Shown: positions 47,571 through 57,300, counted from the first letter of the stretch. The stretch is DNA of 64,000 nucleotides from Luteibaculum sp964627445 (GCA_964627445.1 CAZVJF010000009.1:73171-137170); one strand, 5' to 3'. A program made the numbers and translations. The notes: generated from the sequence alone by a model not told the origin.

Positions 47571-49220
47571 ATGAACAGAAGACATTTTTTAAAACAAGGC
47601 GGATTGGGCGCATTGGGCCTGCCCGTAGTGTTAAACGGTATTTCCTTCAACAGTCTGGCCAACTCCAAACTGATGCAAGCCTTAAGTGCAGTTACAGCCA
47701 CCGACCGCATTTTGGTGCTCATACAATTGCATGGTGGTAACGATGGCCTCAATATGGTAATTCCCACCAGCGAGTACAGCTACTTATCGCAAAGCAGTAA
47801 TTCGGGAGGAAGAGCGGACATCCTTATCGATGAAAACGCGGTGCTCCAGTTTATGTACAACGGAGTGCAACAGCACGCAGGCACGGGCTTACATCCTGCC
47901 ATGCAAGCCCTAAGCAATTTGTACACCGATGGTCATTTGGGAATCATACAGGGTGTAGGGTACCCCAACCCCAGCTTCAGTCACTTTAGAGCTACCGATA
48001 TTGTACTCTCGGGCTCCGATAGCAATGTGTACGAAGATACCGGTTGGATAGGCCGCTACCTCAACAACGAGCACCCCAACTACGCTACAACACCACCTGC
48101 AGACCCTTTAGCCATTACTATCGGGGCTATTGGTTCTAATGTGTACAACGGCCCCGATATGAACATGGGTATTGCAGTGCAAAACTCTCAGACTACCGGT
48201 TATTTGTCTGGAAATGTGGATATCGCGCCCAATAATTTGTACGGATATGAGCTTACCCATATCCGCAACATCGCACAACAGAGCAACACCTATGCCACTG
48301 CCATTTCCAATGCCTACAACAATGGCGGCAATGTAGCTACCTATCCTGCCAATAACCCCTTGGCCCAGCAATTGCAAACCGTAGCCCGGCTCATTAAAGG
48401 CGATTTGGGATCTAACTTTTACATGGTAAATATGGGCAGTTTCGATACCCACGATGGCCAGGTAAACGCCAGTGATCCTACCACAGGGTGGCATGCCAAC
48501 CTTCTGGGACAACTTTCTGAAGCGATAGCGGCCTTTATGACGGACCTCGGTTCTATGAGCAACTCGGTTGGCGCTATGGATGAGCGGGTATTGGGATTAA
48601 CTGTTAGCGAGTTTGGGCGTACCATTAACGCCAACGGCAACCACGGCACCGACCACGGCACCACTGCCCCCATGCTGCTGTTTGGCAAACACGTGAACCC
48701 CGATATTTTGGGTAGCAATCCTACCATATGGGATGCCAGCCAAGGGGCCATCAAAGACGACCTGGATATGCAGTTTGATTTTAGAAGCGTGTACGGATCT
48801 ATTTTTCATCAGTGGTTTAACCTCAGCACCCCGGTGGTAGATTCCCTTCTAAACAAATCTTTCCAGGATGGATCGCAGCCCGGACAGGACATTTTCGATG
48901 GCGGTTTTCACTGTAACCTTCCGCTATTTAAAAGTACGTTTACGCCCATTATTAGCAGCATAAAGGATTCAGCCGCTTTATCCAATGTGGTGTTATACCC
49001 AAACCCAACTTCCGATGGAGTGATTCGCTTTAAAGAGGTTACCCTGGGAACGCAGTATGAGGTTGCCATTACCACAACAGCAGGTCAAGAAGTTTTTCGC
49101 CAGAAGATGGCGGCTAGCGCATTGGCAGCTGGGTTAGACTGCGACTTATCCAGCGGCAGTTATACGGTATCCTTGCAGAACAAAACGCATCAACGGAACT
49201 TTGCACTACAGGTGCTGTAG
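47571..49220 (+). CDS. DUF1501 protein with Tat-like signal and T9SS type A sorting domain
   Basis: 549 residues. The N-terminus carries RRHFLKQGGLGALGLP, a twin-arginine-type signal. The DUF1501 core includes LIQLHGGNDGLNMVIP, GLHPAMQALSNLYTDGHLGI and a late EFGRTINANGNHGTDHG metal-binding-like region, resembling alkaline-phosphatase-superfamily sulfatases. The C-terminus (LYPNPTSDGVIRF... NFALQVL) is a type A sorting domain. It starts 12 bp after its DUF1800 partner. Confidence 0.88.
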   Translation: MNRRHFLKQGGLGALGLPVVLNGISFNSLANSKLMQALSAVTATDRILVLIQLHGGNDGLNMVIPTSEYSYLSQSSNSGGRADILIDENAVLQFMYNGVQQHAGTGLHPAMQALSNLYTDGHLGIIQGVGYPNPSFSHFRATDIVLSGSDSNVYEDTGWIGRYLNNEHPNYATTPPADPLAITIGAIGSNVYNGPDMNMGIAVQNSQTTGYLSGNVDIAPNNLYGYELTHIRNIAQQSNTYATAISNAYNNGGNVATYPANNPLAQQLQTVARLIKGDLGSNFYMVNMGSFDTHDGQVNASDPTTGWHANLLGQLSEAIAAFMTDLGSMSNSVGAMDERVLGLTVSEFGRTINANGNHGTDHGTTAPMLLFGKHVNPDILGSNPTIWDASQGAIKDDLDMQFDFRSVYGSIFHQWFNLSTPVVDSLLNKSFQDGSQPGQDIFDGGFHCNLPLFKSTFTPIISSIKDSAALSNVVLYPNPTSDGVIRFKEVTLGTQYEVAITTTAGQEVFRQKMAASALAAGLDCDLSSGSYTVSLQNKTHQRNFALQVL

Positions 49221-49273
49221 GTGTGGTCGCGATGCGTAATTCCTGAATAACCTCTGCCCGATTTTAAAAAACA

Positions 49274-49313
49274 AACCCCGCTTTAAATCTTTGTTGAGAT
49301 ATAAAGCGGGGTT
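49274..49313 (-). terminator. Intrinsic terminator for the minus-strand lipoprotein gene
   Basis: A 12-bp inverted repeat (AACCCCGCTTTA and TAAAGCGGGGTT) around a 16-nt loop. On the minus strand it is followed by a T-rich stretch (GTTTTTTAAAAT), so it best serves the 49336-49929 gene; it may also stop the DUF1501 transcript. Confidence 0.8.
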
Positions 49314-49335
49314 AGGTCGAGTAGCGCGAGATTTT

Positions 49336-49929
49336 CTACGGTTTTGCTGTGGCTTTACCGTAAATGGTGTATACCAAATCTACCGTATACGGAGCTGGGG
49401 CCGAGTTCACGGCTTCGCCAATGACATTGATCTCTACCGTAACTACCGATGTTGCAAGCGCATTAAACATGTTTACAATACCGTCAAAATCGGCACCTTC
49501 AACGGTTACCTCCCCTTGGTTTAGAAGAAGATCCAAACGCACGGTTCCACCATCATTCGCTGCAATTGTAGAATTACCCAGTATAGGTCCTCCGCCTCCT
49601 CCGAAAGCCGTGGTTACATTAACCGTACCTTTAAAAGTGGCATCGGAGCCGTTTCCACCATCTCCGCCAGACAGGTTGGTAAATTGATAGGTTACAGAAT
49701 CTACGGATATACCTTTTATGTTCTCCGAATACTCTTGCAAATCACTAATCGGCTCTAGGTCTTGAGATACATCTACCGTAAAAGTCGTGTCTCCAAGCGG
49801 AATGGTAAGGGTTTCTGAAATTTCTTGATTGAGCGCTATATCAATTTCGGGTACCAAATCCTCCACTGCATCACAAGCTGTAAAAGCACCAAGTACAAGA
49901 ACAGCTAGATATTTCCATGATTTATTCAT
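49336..49929 (-). CDS. Predicted lipoprotein of unknown function
   Basis: A 197-residue protein whose N-terminus (MNKSWKYLAVLVLGAFTAC) ends in a lipobox-like FTAC with Cys19. The mature part is rich in Thr, Val and acidic residues with a Gly-rich insert (GGDGGNGSD and GGGGGP), and is probably a beta-sandwich. No family is recognised. It converges on the DUF1501 gene across the terminator at 49274-49313. Confidence 0.72.
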   Translation of the reverse strand: MNKSWKYLAVLVLGAFTACDAVEDLVPEIDIALNQEISETLTIPLGDTTFTVDVSQDLEPISDLQEYSENIKGISVDSVTYQFTNLSGGDGGNGSDATFKGTVNVTTAFGGGGGPILGNSTIAANDGGTVRLDLLLNQGEVTVEGADFDGIVNMFNALATSVVTVEINVIGEAVNSAPAPYTVDLVYTIYGKATAKP

Positions 49930-50305
49930 AAGACTATGTTTTTAGCCAAATACGATCATTTCTCAATCCAAATGGCTAAGTATCATACATGAATACTCCT
50001 GTTTTTAAGCAGGTTTCACTACCAAACCTGTCATTACTATCGAGTACGCTCGTGGAGAAATGATTTCGAAATCAGTTTATACAAGCAGTACGACCGATGA
50101 AACCATGTACCCATGATTGACCGCGCAATGGTCTCGCTTATACCCATCATGTGCAATAGCCTGTTTATCACTTAAACCTTAAACATGCACTACAGCAGAT
50201 GGACGAAGGAAACTTTCGTATTCAGCATTTTTGTTCGGCTTATACCTGGCAACGCTTTGCTTTTGTCAATCCACAGGGCCAATTATGCTTCATGCATCGT
50301 TTAGG
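49930..50305. other. Intergenic region without a supported gene
   Basis: About 376 bp between the lipoprotein gene and the end of parC. It contains one possible hairpin (CAGGTTT at 50010-50016 with AAACCTG at 50024-50030) and a short segment (50093-50110) that resembles part of another intergenic region near 28414. No coding frame or RNA gene could be supported. Confidence 0.5.
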
Positions 50306-52867
50306 TTAAAACAAACTCGGCTGCTCTTCTTCGCTGTCTTCACTATCCGAGGATTCGGGCTCTGGAGCTACATAGGTTTCTTCGCATTCCAAGTCTTTAA
50401 TCTTATACTGCGTAAGCTGGTTCCCCAAGGCTTTCATACCCTTTACGGCAATAAACTCGTGCGCCAAAAACTCCTCCTCTTCCACCTTAGCACCGCTGCG
50501 CTTATCGTAAGAAAGAGTAAGCTTAGGCTCTCTATCGAAAGTAAACAAGAGCATTGCACTGCCTTCATCCTCGGTAATGACGTAGTTTTCGCGGTCGTTT
50601 TCCTCCAACTCAAAGCGCTTTAGGTAGTAGCGCTCTCGGGCTGCGTTGTAGTAAACCACGGTGGCAATCTTTTTCGGATCGTACTTTTCAATGCGCTCTA
50701 TGCCTTCGTCAAAGTGGGTTTCGAGGCTGGGCTCGTACAATTTGTAATATCCAGCTTTGTAGACTACCAATACCTTATCCTGGCCCTGGTATTTTCCTAT
50801 GCTCTTACCACGCTCCTGATCGTTGAGGCGCTTCACCGTTTCATCAAACCAAATTTCGCGTGCCTCCAAGGTAGATCCTAAGGACTCTTTCTGCGATATC
50901 TTAGAAATAAGGTGCTTGGTTAAAATGTTTCCTTTTGCCCCACGCCCTTTGATGGCCAAATCGGCAAAGTTCACCTCCAAGCGCAGCTTTTTAAGGTGCG
51001 GTCTGGGGCGCAGTAGTACGTTTAAAATTTCGGCTTCTCCGTTGGGGTTAGCGGTAAAGTAGAGCACTTTAGAACCGGCTGTCCCTCGGGTTAAATCGTA
51101 TTCTTTATCACGGGTTATGCTGGTTACCGCAAAACGCTTCATTAAGCTGGGCCCTGCCTTTCCGTCTTGATACACCATGTTATATATGGTGCGATCGTCT
51201 CCTTTTTTCCAAATGCCCACATGGATAATATCCTTTCCAAAAAATGCTTTATCCTGCACTTTAGATACCATCATGCTTCCATCCTTCCGGAAAACAATGA
51301 CATCATCAATATCCGAGCAATCGGCCACAAACTCAGCTTTTTTGAGGCCATAGCCCACAAAACCTTCCTCGCGGTCAACATATAATTTTCGGTTGGATAC
51401 CACTACGCGCGTGGCTTCTATGGTATCAAATTGGCGCAGTTCGGTTTTGCGCTCTTTGCCTGTACCAAACTTCTTTTTAATGTTTTGGTAGTAGTCTATG
51501 GCATAGTCTACCAGGTGCTCCAGGTTGTTTTTAACCTCGGCAATGCCATCCTCCAACTTGCGAATGGCCTCATCGGCCTTAAAGCTGTCGAACTTCGAAA
51601 TCCGCTTAATCTTAATCTCGGTAAGGCGGATAATATCCTCCTCGGTAACCTCGCGCAGCAGGTGTTTCACGTGTGGTTTTAAGCCCAGATCTATGGCCTC
51701 CAACACTGCTTCCCAGGTTTCGCATTCCTCGATATCGCGGTATATGCGATTTTCAATAAATATTTTTTCCAGGCTGGAGAAGTGCCACTGCTCTTGTAGC
51801 TCGCGCAAACGGATTTCCAGCTCCATTTTTAGCAAGTTCACTGTGCTGTCGGTGGCGTTTTTCAGCATGTCGCTCACCGACATAAAGCGTGGCTTCTCGT
51901 TGTCTTCAATCACCGCGGCATTGGGTGCAATAGACACCTCGCAATCCGTAAAGGCATACAGCGCATCTATCATTTGGTCGGGCGAAACATCGTTGTGCAA
52001 ATGCACCTGTATTTCTACCTCGGCTGCGGTATTGTCCTCTATCTTCTTAATCTTAATCTTCCCCTTATCGTTGGCTTTTATGATGCTTTCAATCAGGTTG
52101 GATGTGTTGGTGCCAAAGGGAATATCCTCGATAACCAAGGTGCGCTTATCTTCCTTACGTATTTTGGCGCGCACCCGTACACGACCACCCCGCAAGCCAT
52201 CGTTGTAGTTGCTTACATCGGCCATTCCACCCGATGGAAAATCGGGATACAGCGTAAAGCTCTTTCCTTTGAGGTAGCTGATGCTGGCGTCTATCAGCTC
52301 AATAAAATTGTGCGGTAGAATTTTGCAGGCCATACCTACCGCAATACCCTCTGCACCTTGCGCCAGTAGCAATGGAAATTTAACGGGAAGGTTGATGGGT
52401 TCTTTATTCCTACCATCATAAGAGAGCTGCCAATCGGTGGTTTTGGGATTAAAGACCACGGCTTTGGCAAACTTCGATAGGCGCGCTTCAATATAACGGG
52501 GAGCCGCTGCAGAGTCGCCCGTGAGGATGTTTCCCCAGTTTCCCTGGCAATCAATTAGTAAGTCTTTTTGCCCCATTTGCACCAAGGCATCGCCTATGGA
52601 TGCGTCTCCGTGGGGGTGGTATTTCATGGTGTGCCCAATAATGTTGGCCACCTTGTTGTAGCGGCCATCATCGAGGTCTTCCATGGAGTGCAGTATGCGC
52701 CTTTGCACGGGCTTTAAGCCATCTAGCAGTGCGGGTACTGCACGCTCCAATATCACATAGGATGCGTAATCTAAAAACCAGTCTTTATACATGCCAGAAA
52801 CAGGGATTACCTGCCCCATATTTCCAGCATCTTGCATGTTTTCGTTGGTGTTTTGTTCTTCTGACAT
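50306..52867 (-). CDS. parC: DNA topoisomerase IV subunit A
   Basis: An 853-residue type IIA topoisomerase breakage-reunion subunit. It has LKPVQRRILHSMEDLDDGR, the HPHGDASI quinolone-region motif (84-91), the catalytic pair Arg124-Tyr125 in AAPRYIEARL, a coiled-coil gate region and a C-terminal domain ending in an acidic Ser/Glu-rich tail (SSDSEDSEEEQPSLF). It works with ParE to decatenate daughter chromosomes. The ATG at 52867 starts one base after the stop of the upstream HD-GHKL gene. Confidence 0.95.
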   Translation of the reverse strand: MSEEQNTNENMQDAGNMGQVIPVSGMYKDWFLDYASYVILERAVPALLDGLKPVQRRILHSMEDLDDGRYNKVANIIGHTMKYHPHGDASIGDALVQMGQKDLLIDCQGNWGNILTGDSAAAPRYIEARLSKFAKAVVFNPKTTDWQLSYDGRNKEPINLPVKFPLLLAQGAEGIAVGMACKILPHNFIELIDASISYLKGKSFTLYPDFPSGGMADVSNYNDGLRGGRVRVRAKIRKEDKRTLVIEDIPFGTNTSNLIESIIKANDKGKIKIKKIEDNTAAEVEIQVHLHNDVSPDQMIDALYAFTDCEVSIAPNAAVIEDNEKPRFMSVSDMLKNATDSTVNLLKMELEIRLRELQEQWHFSSLEKIFIENRIYRDIEECETWEAVLEAIDLGLKPHVKHLLREVTEEDIIRLTEIKIKRISKFDSFKADEAIRKLEDGIAEVKNNLEHLVDYAIDYYQNIKKKFGTGKERKTELRQFDTIEATRVVVSNRKLYVDREEGFVGYGLKKAEFVADCSDIDDVIVFRKDGSMMVSKVQDKAFFGKDIIHVGIWKKGDDRTIYNMVYQDGKAGPSLMKRFAVTSITRDKEYDLTRGTAGSKVLYFTANPNGEAEILNVLLRPRPHLKKLRLEVNFADLAIKGRGAKGNILTKHLISKISQKESLGSTLEAREIWFDETVKRLNDQERGKSIGKYQGQDKVLVVYKAGYYKLYEPSLETHFDEGIERIEKYDPKKIATVVYYNAARERYYLKRFELEENDRENYVITEDEGSAMLLFTFDREPKLTLSYDKRSGAKVEEEEFLAHEFIAVKGMKALGNQLTQYKIKDLECEETYVAPEPESSDSEDSEEEQPSLF

Positions 52868-52868
52868 A

Positions 52869-55418
52869 CTATGCAACCTTTAGGGTAAAAAGATTTAGGG
52901 GATGGCCAAATTTATCTGTAGCAGCCTTTTCATCTTTATTAAGCTTAGGGGTATAACCGAGCTTAATTGCCTCCAAAAATAGACAATGAATAACATTGTA
53001 ATTTTCTTCATAAGTCAATCCATCCTTTATACCAGTGCTTAAAAAGCTTGAATTGACTAAGGGAATGAACAGACTGACAGTGGGCTCCTTCAACATCGTT
53101 CTATAATCAAGATGCGTAGTGATATGTTCAGAGCTTAAATTACTTGTCAAGAACCCCAAACCTGTAGTTGCCGCCAATTGTATTGATTCTTTAACCGTCA
53201 AAAACTTTAGTTTATCCCCGCTATAAAATGGCAACTTTATAAATTCCCTAGGATCCTTTCTAAATGAAAACAAGGAAATACCAACAGCATAGCATTCAAG
53301 GTCATCAAGTTTTTCCTCTCTCAAGAACTGCATTTGTTCTTCTAACCAGCCATCCAATTCCTGTTGACTTGCTCTATAATTACCAGGATCTCTCCTGACT
53401 GAATTGGGCAAACAATCTATATAACCTATAAAAGAGTGACGCTCCCGATGATTAACGCTGTGAAGAAAACCACCCACTGTTCTTACACCGAACATCCCTT
53501 GATTAGTAATTAACATCGTATTCAACGCAGCATATCCTACCTGCTTTCCATTCTCTTTTATTGGGCGACAGCGATCTACCAGTTTACGTAGTTTTTCCTC
53601 TAAATCACGGTCTCCGATGATTGCCCGATTATGGAGCACCTCTATTAGCTTTGATACTGAGAAATCTTGACCGTCTACAGCTGAATGTATTTTTTCCGTA
53701 TTGTCCCCATCATTAGAAAGAAAAATATCCACATCCAATCCACAACAGATCGTTTCCAAGTAATTTCTAAATGACAAAAACTCGTTAGAAGAATTTAATA
53801 CTCCCGTCCTAATCTCCCACAAGTCATCCTCTGGTATACAGCCATGCTTTAAATTTAATTGAACTACTGTTGAGTTCCGTGCTGTAACTAAATTTGATTT
53901 TCCTTTGACCAGAGTAGGCCTAAGGCTTAATCCATCATCAAACCTCAAGCAATTTGTATCGCTTAACCCTACATCCCATCTACGTGAAACGACTTTTATC
54001 GAATCCGCAACCATGAACGAGGAGTAAAAGCCTATTCCGAATCTTCCAGAAGCTTCATATGGAGAACTCAACAGGCCAGGAAACTCGTCCTTTACAAGAT
54101 GACTTTTCCAAAAACTGGTCCCAAAATCTAAAAAGGCACCTGTAAGGACTCGCTCAGACATTCCTATACCATTATCAGAAATTTCAATCGTATATTCTCC
54201 GGATACTTTTTTTATTCTAACCAAAATCTCACCTTGATTGTCCGGATCTACTACCTCCCTTGCCTTAATTGAATCCCTGGCATTTTGAATTAATTCACGT
54301 AAAACAACAAATAATTGATTCTCTCCTTTGCCATAAAGTAGTTCTCCACCAAGCTTTTCAATTAGAGATTCAACATTTGAAATATGTAGTTGATTTGGAC
54401 ACGGCTTCCATCCGCGAACCTTAATGTAATTAGTCATTTCAAGATAAGAGCCTGCACCAAATACTCCACTCACTGCAAAAACCAGTCTTTCATTGAGATT
54501 CAATAGTAATTCATTGCATTGGATTAACTCTTTGTGTATCAACTCAGCAGCATCATAAGCGATGTACCAAGCTTTTGCCTCTGCTTCCTCAAAAGATCTG
54601 GTGGAAGTTATCAGTACTTTCGCTCGACCACTACTATCTTTGGCAACACTTGCCTTAGACAAAAAGTTTTGAGCTACCCAATGTCTTCGTGATATACCTT
54701 GTCTCTTGATAAGAGCTAGAAGAAAATCAGGCGTTCTCGTGTTATCAATGTGCATGGAATCAGCACAACGTAGTATACATGATATTTTTTTTGGGTTCAC
54801 GAACCAGTCTCTTGGAAAATCCAGTATTGCATTAAATTGATTTTGAAAAAAAGAATTTACCTTCTCAATTGGCCAATGATGGCTTGATGCAATTTGCCCT
54901 ATTAATTCTGCACAATGAATCCTTAGGGAACTATCCTCAATCAGATAAATCTTCTCACCCGATAGATTTTCCCAAGAAAGAGCTAACACTTTTTGAGCTT
55001 GTTCTGCATGCAAACCTCTTAAAGTAACAAAGTCAGCTTCTTCCTCTGTCCCATAAAATTTCAAGTTATCTTTCCACACATCTGTATTTCGAACTGCCTC
55101 CCTACCTCCTTCATATGCTTGGAAACAGATGGCCAAGTCATGAAGTAAAATTGAACATCCTAATACATACCCTTCAAACGGATTCCATGGATAATTTTTA
55201 TCGATTAGAAGTGAAGCAGTATCCCATAGCTCATCTAGATGATCAAGGTTATGCAAAGTGAGGTTCGGAAATTCCTCCGAAATCCGTTCCGATATGTATC
55301 TAACCTTGTCCCTAATATCACGCAAAGATGCTTTCAGCCTTTCTACCTGATTCTTATTTTCTTTCGTTACACCGTCCTCAAAGGATTTCCTCCAAAGCAA
55401 ACTATCCTCGTATCCCAA
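52869..55418 (-). CDS. HD-phosphohydrolase and HtpG-like GHKL ATPase fusion inserted in the parE-parC operon
   Basis: 849 residues with two parts. The first, about 1-300, is an HD-type domain: HNLDHLDELW (His56, Asp59, His60), LLHDLA (His93-Asp94), His137, HH180-181 and Asp220. The second, about 345-840, is a GHKL/Hsp90-type ATPase: the N-box ELIQNARDSI (Glu375, Asn379), EISDNGIGM (Asp415) and GRFGIGFYSSFMV (458-470), all close to the HtpG pattern. The remaining C-terminal half is not recognised. The start appears to be TTG at 55418 (ATT at 55421 is an alternative), since the frame has no ATG until well inside the HD domain. It sits 10 bp after parE and 1 bp before parC and is more AT-rich than both. 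HD-plus-Hsp90 ATPases occur in bacterial conflict or stress contexts; its role here is unknown. Confidence 0.85.
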   Translation of the reverse strand: MGYEDSLLWRKSFEDGVTKENKNQVERLKASLRDIRDKVRYISERISEEFPNLTLHNLDHLDELWDTASLLIDKNYPWNPFEGYVLGCSILLHDLAICFQAYEGGREAVRNTDVWKDNLKFYGTEEEADFVTLRGLHAEQAQKVLALSWENLSGEKIYLIEDSSLRIHCAELIGQIASSHHWPIEKVNSFFQNQFNAILDFPRDWFVNPKKISCILRCADSMHIDNTRTPDFLLALIKRQGISRRHWVAQNFLSKASVAKDSSGRAKVLITSTRSFEEAEAKAWYIAYDAAELIHKELIQCNELLLNLNERLVFAVSGVFGAGSYLEMTNYIKVRGWKPCPNQLHISNVESLIEKLGGELLYGKGENQLFVVLRELIQNARDSIKAREVVDPDNQGEILVRIKKVSGEYTIEISDNGIGMSERVLTGAFLDFGTSFWKSHLVKDEFPGLLSSPYEASGRFGIGFYSSFMVADSIKVVSRRWDVGLSDTNCLRFDDGLSLRPTLVKGKSNLVTARNSTVVQLNLKHGCIPEDDLWEIRTGVLNSSNEFLSFRNYLETICCGLDVDIFLSNDGDNTEKIHSAVDGQDFSVSKLIEVLHNRAIIGDRDLEEKLRKLVDRCRPIKENGKQVGYAALNTMLITNQGMFGVRTVGGFLHSVNHRERHSFIGYIDCLPNSVRRDPGNYRASQQELDGWLEEQMQFLREEKLDDLECYAVGISLFSFRKDPREFIKLPFYSGDKLKFLTVKESIQLAATTGLGFLTSNLSSEHITTHLDYRTMLKEPTVSLFIPLVNSSFLSTGIKDGLTYEENYNVIHCLFLEAIKLGYTPKLNKDEKAATDKFGHPLNLFTLKVA

Positions 55419-55428
55419 AATATTGAGT

Positions 55429-57300
55429 TTAAGCTACATCTTTTTTCAATTCTTCCTCTGTATCCAGCTCTACGCGTAGGTTTTCTATGATAAACTCTTG
55501 GCGCTCAGGGGTGTTTTTACCCATGTAAAAGCCCAGCATTTCTTTGAGCGCATGCTCCTTGCTCATGGTCACGGGCTCCAAGCGGATATCCTCCCCAATA
55601 AAGCCTTTAAACTCATCGGGCGATATTTCACCCAGACCCTTAAATCGAGTAATTTCTGGATTGGGTTTTAGCGCTTCTATAGCGTCCACTCGTTCCTTGT
55701 CGCTGTAGCAATAGCGGGTTTCTTTTTTATTGCGCACCCTGAACAGTGGCGTTTGTAAAATGTACAGATGGCCATTTTTTACCACGTCTGGGAAAAACTG
55801 TAAGAAGAAGGTCATTAGCAATAAGCGGATGTGCATTCCATCCACATCGGCATCGGTAGCAATTACAATGCGGTTGTAGCGCAAGTCTTCCACCCCTTCT
55901 TCTATATTGAGTGCCGCCTGGATGAGGTTAAACTCCTCGTTTTCATACACCACTTTTTTGGTGAGGCCAAAACTGTTTAGCGGTTTCCCTTTGAGTGAAA
56001 ACACCGCTTGGGTTTTCACATTGCGACTTTTGGTAATGGACCCGGATGCAGAATCACCCTCGGTAATAAAAATGGTAGTTTCTTTCTTTAAATCCTCATC
56101 GCCTTTAGGATCGTTAAAATGCAGCTTGCAATCGCGCAGCTTTTTGTTGTGCAAGTTGGCTTTTTTAGCCCTGTCGCGTGCTAACTTCCGTATGCCCGAG
56201 AGTTCCTTACGCTCCTTTTCCGAGGCTTTTATTTTCTTCTCTAGGATCTCGGCCACATCGGTATTTCGGTGGAGGAAATTGTCTAGCTCGGCTTTTAAGA
56301 AATCAGCCACAAAAGCGCGCATGCTTTTGCCTCCGGGCTCCACTTCTTGCGAACCTAGCTTGGTTTTGGTTTGCGACTCAAATACCGGTTCCGTCACCTT
56401 TACCGCCACAGCCGCAACGATAGAAGTACGGATATCCACTGCCTCATAATTCTTCCCAAAGTGATCTTTTACCACGCGAGCAAAGGCTTCGCGAAATGCC
56501 GCCTGGTGCGTACCGCCCTGGGTAGTGTGCTGCCCATTGACAAAAGAGTGGTATTCCTCACCGTAATGGTTTCCGTGGGTAATGGCTACTTCAATATCGT
56601 CTCCCTCTAGGTGGATGATAGGATACAAAGGTTCTCCATTCAGCTTTTCCCCCAAAAGATCACGCAAACCATTTTCTGAGTGTAAGCGCTCGCCATTAAA
56701 CCATATGCTCAAGCCCCTATTGAGGTAGCAGTAATTCATGAGCATTTCGCGGACGTACTGCTCTCGGTAGGTGTAATTCTTAAACACGCTGGCATCGGGC
56801 ACAAAGCGCACGTGCGTTCCGCTGCGTGTATTTTCATCGTCTGCAATGGGCGAATCTTCTACCAATTCACCGCGTTCGAACACGGCCTTTTTTACCTTAT
56901 TCTCTCGGTAGCAGGTAATTTCAAAACGGTCAGATAAGGCATTTACGGCCTTGGTACCCACCCCGTTTAACCCCACCGATTTCTTAAAGGCTTTGCTATC
57001 GTACTTGGCTCCCGTGTTGATTTTACTCACACAGTCAATCACTTTGTTCAGTGGAATCCCCCGACCGTAGTCGCGAATCACCACTTCGTGATCGTTCATG
57101 GTTACGTCTATCTTTTTCCCAAAGCCCATGACATACTCATCAATGGAGTTATCCAGCACCTCTTTTAAGAGGATGTAGATTCCGTCATCGGCATCTTTTC
57201 CATCGCCCAACTTCCCGATGTACATACCGGGACGCAAGCGAATGTGCTCTTTCCAGTCTAACGAGCGGATACTATCATCGTTGTAAGTAACTTCTGCCAT
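55429..57300 (-). CDS. parE: DNA topoisomerase IV subunit B
   Basis: A 623-residue ATPase subunit of topoisomerase IV. GHKL motifs are EVLDNSIDEYVMGFG, IRDYGRGIPL and GLNGVGTKAVNALS. The TOPRIM part has FITEGDSASGSI and the metal-binding DADVDGMHIR, with FKGLGEISPDEF near the end. It is the first gene of the minus-strand parE-X-parC operon. The 3' end looks intact although a foreign-looking gene follows immediately. Confidence 0.95.
   Translation of the reverse strand: MAEVTYNDDSIRSLDWKEHIRLRPGMYIGKLGDGKDADDGIYILLKEVLDNSIDEYVMGFGKKIDVTMNDHEVVIRDYGRGIPLNKVIDCVSKINTGAKYDSKAFKKSVGLNGVGTKAVNALSDRFEITCYRENKVKKAVFERGELVEDSPIADDENTRSGTHVRFVPDASVFKNYTYREQYVREMLMNYCYLNRGLSIWFNGERLHSENGLRDLLGEKLNGEPLYPIIHLEGDDIEVAITHGNHYGEEYHSFVNGQHTTQGGTHQAAFREAFARVVKDHFGKNYEAVDIRTSIVAAVAVKVTEPVFESQTKTKLGSQEVEPGGKSMRAFVADFLKAELDNFLHRNTDVAEILEKKIKASEKERKELSGIRKLARDRAKKANLHNKKLRDCKLHFNDPKGDEDLKKETTIFITEGDSASGSITKSRNVKTQAVFSLKGKPLNSFGLTKKVVYENEEFNLIQAALNIEEGVEDLRYNRIVIATDADVDGMHIRLLLMTFFLQFFPDVVKNGHLYILQTPLFRVRNKKETRYCYSDKERVDAIEALKPNPEITRFKGLGEISPDEFKGFIGEDIRLEPVTMSKEHALKEMLGFYMGKNTPERQEFIIENLRVELDTEEELKKDVA

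Noticed and set aside
50010..50030. Hairpin CAGGTTT/AAACCTG as terminator of parC or the lipoprotein gene
   Set aside because: It has only a 7-bp stem, no T-run in either direction and lies far from both gene ends.
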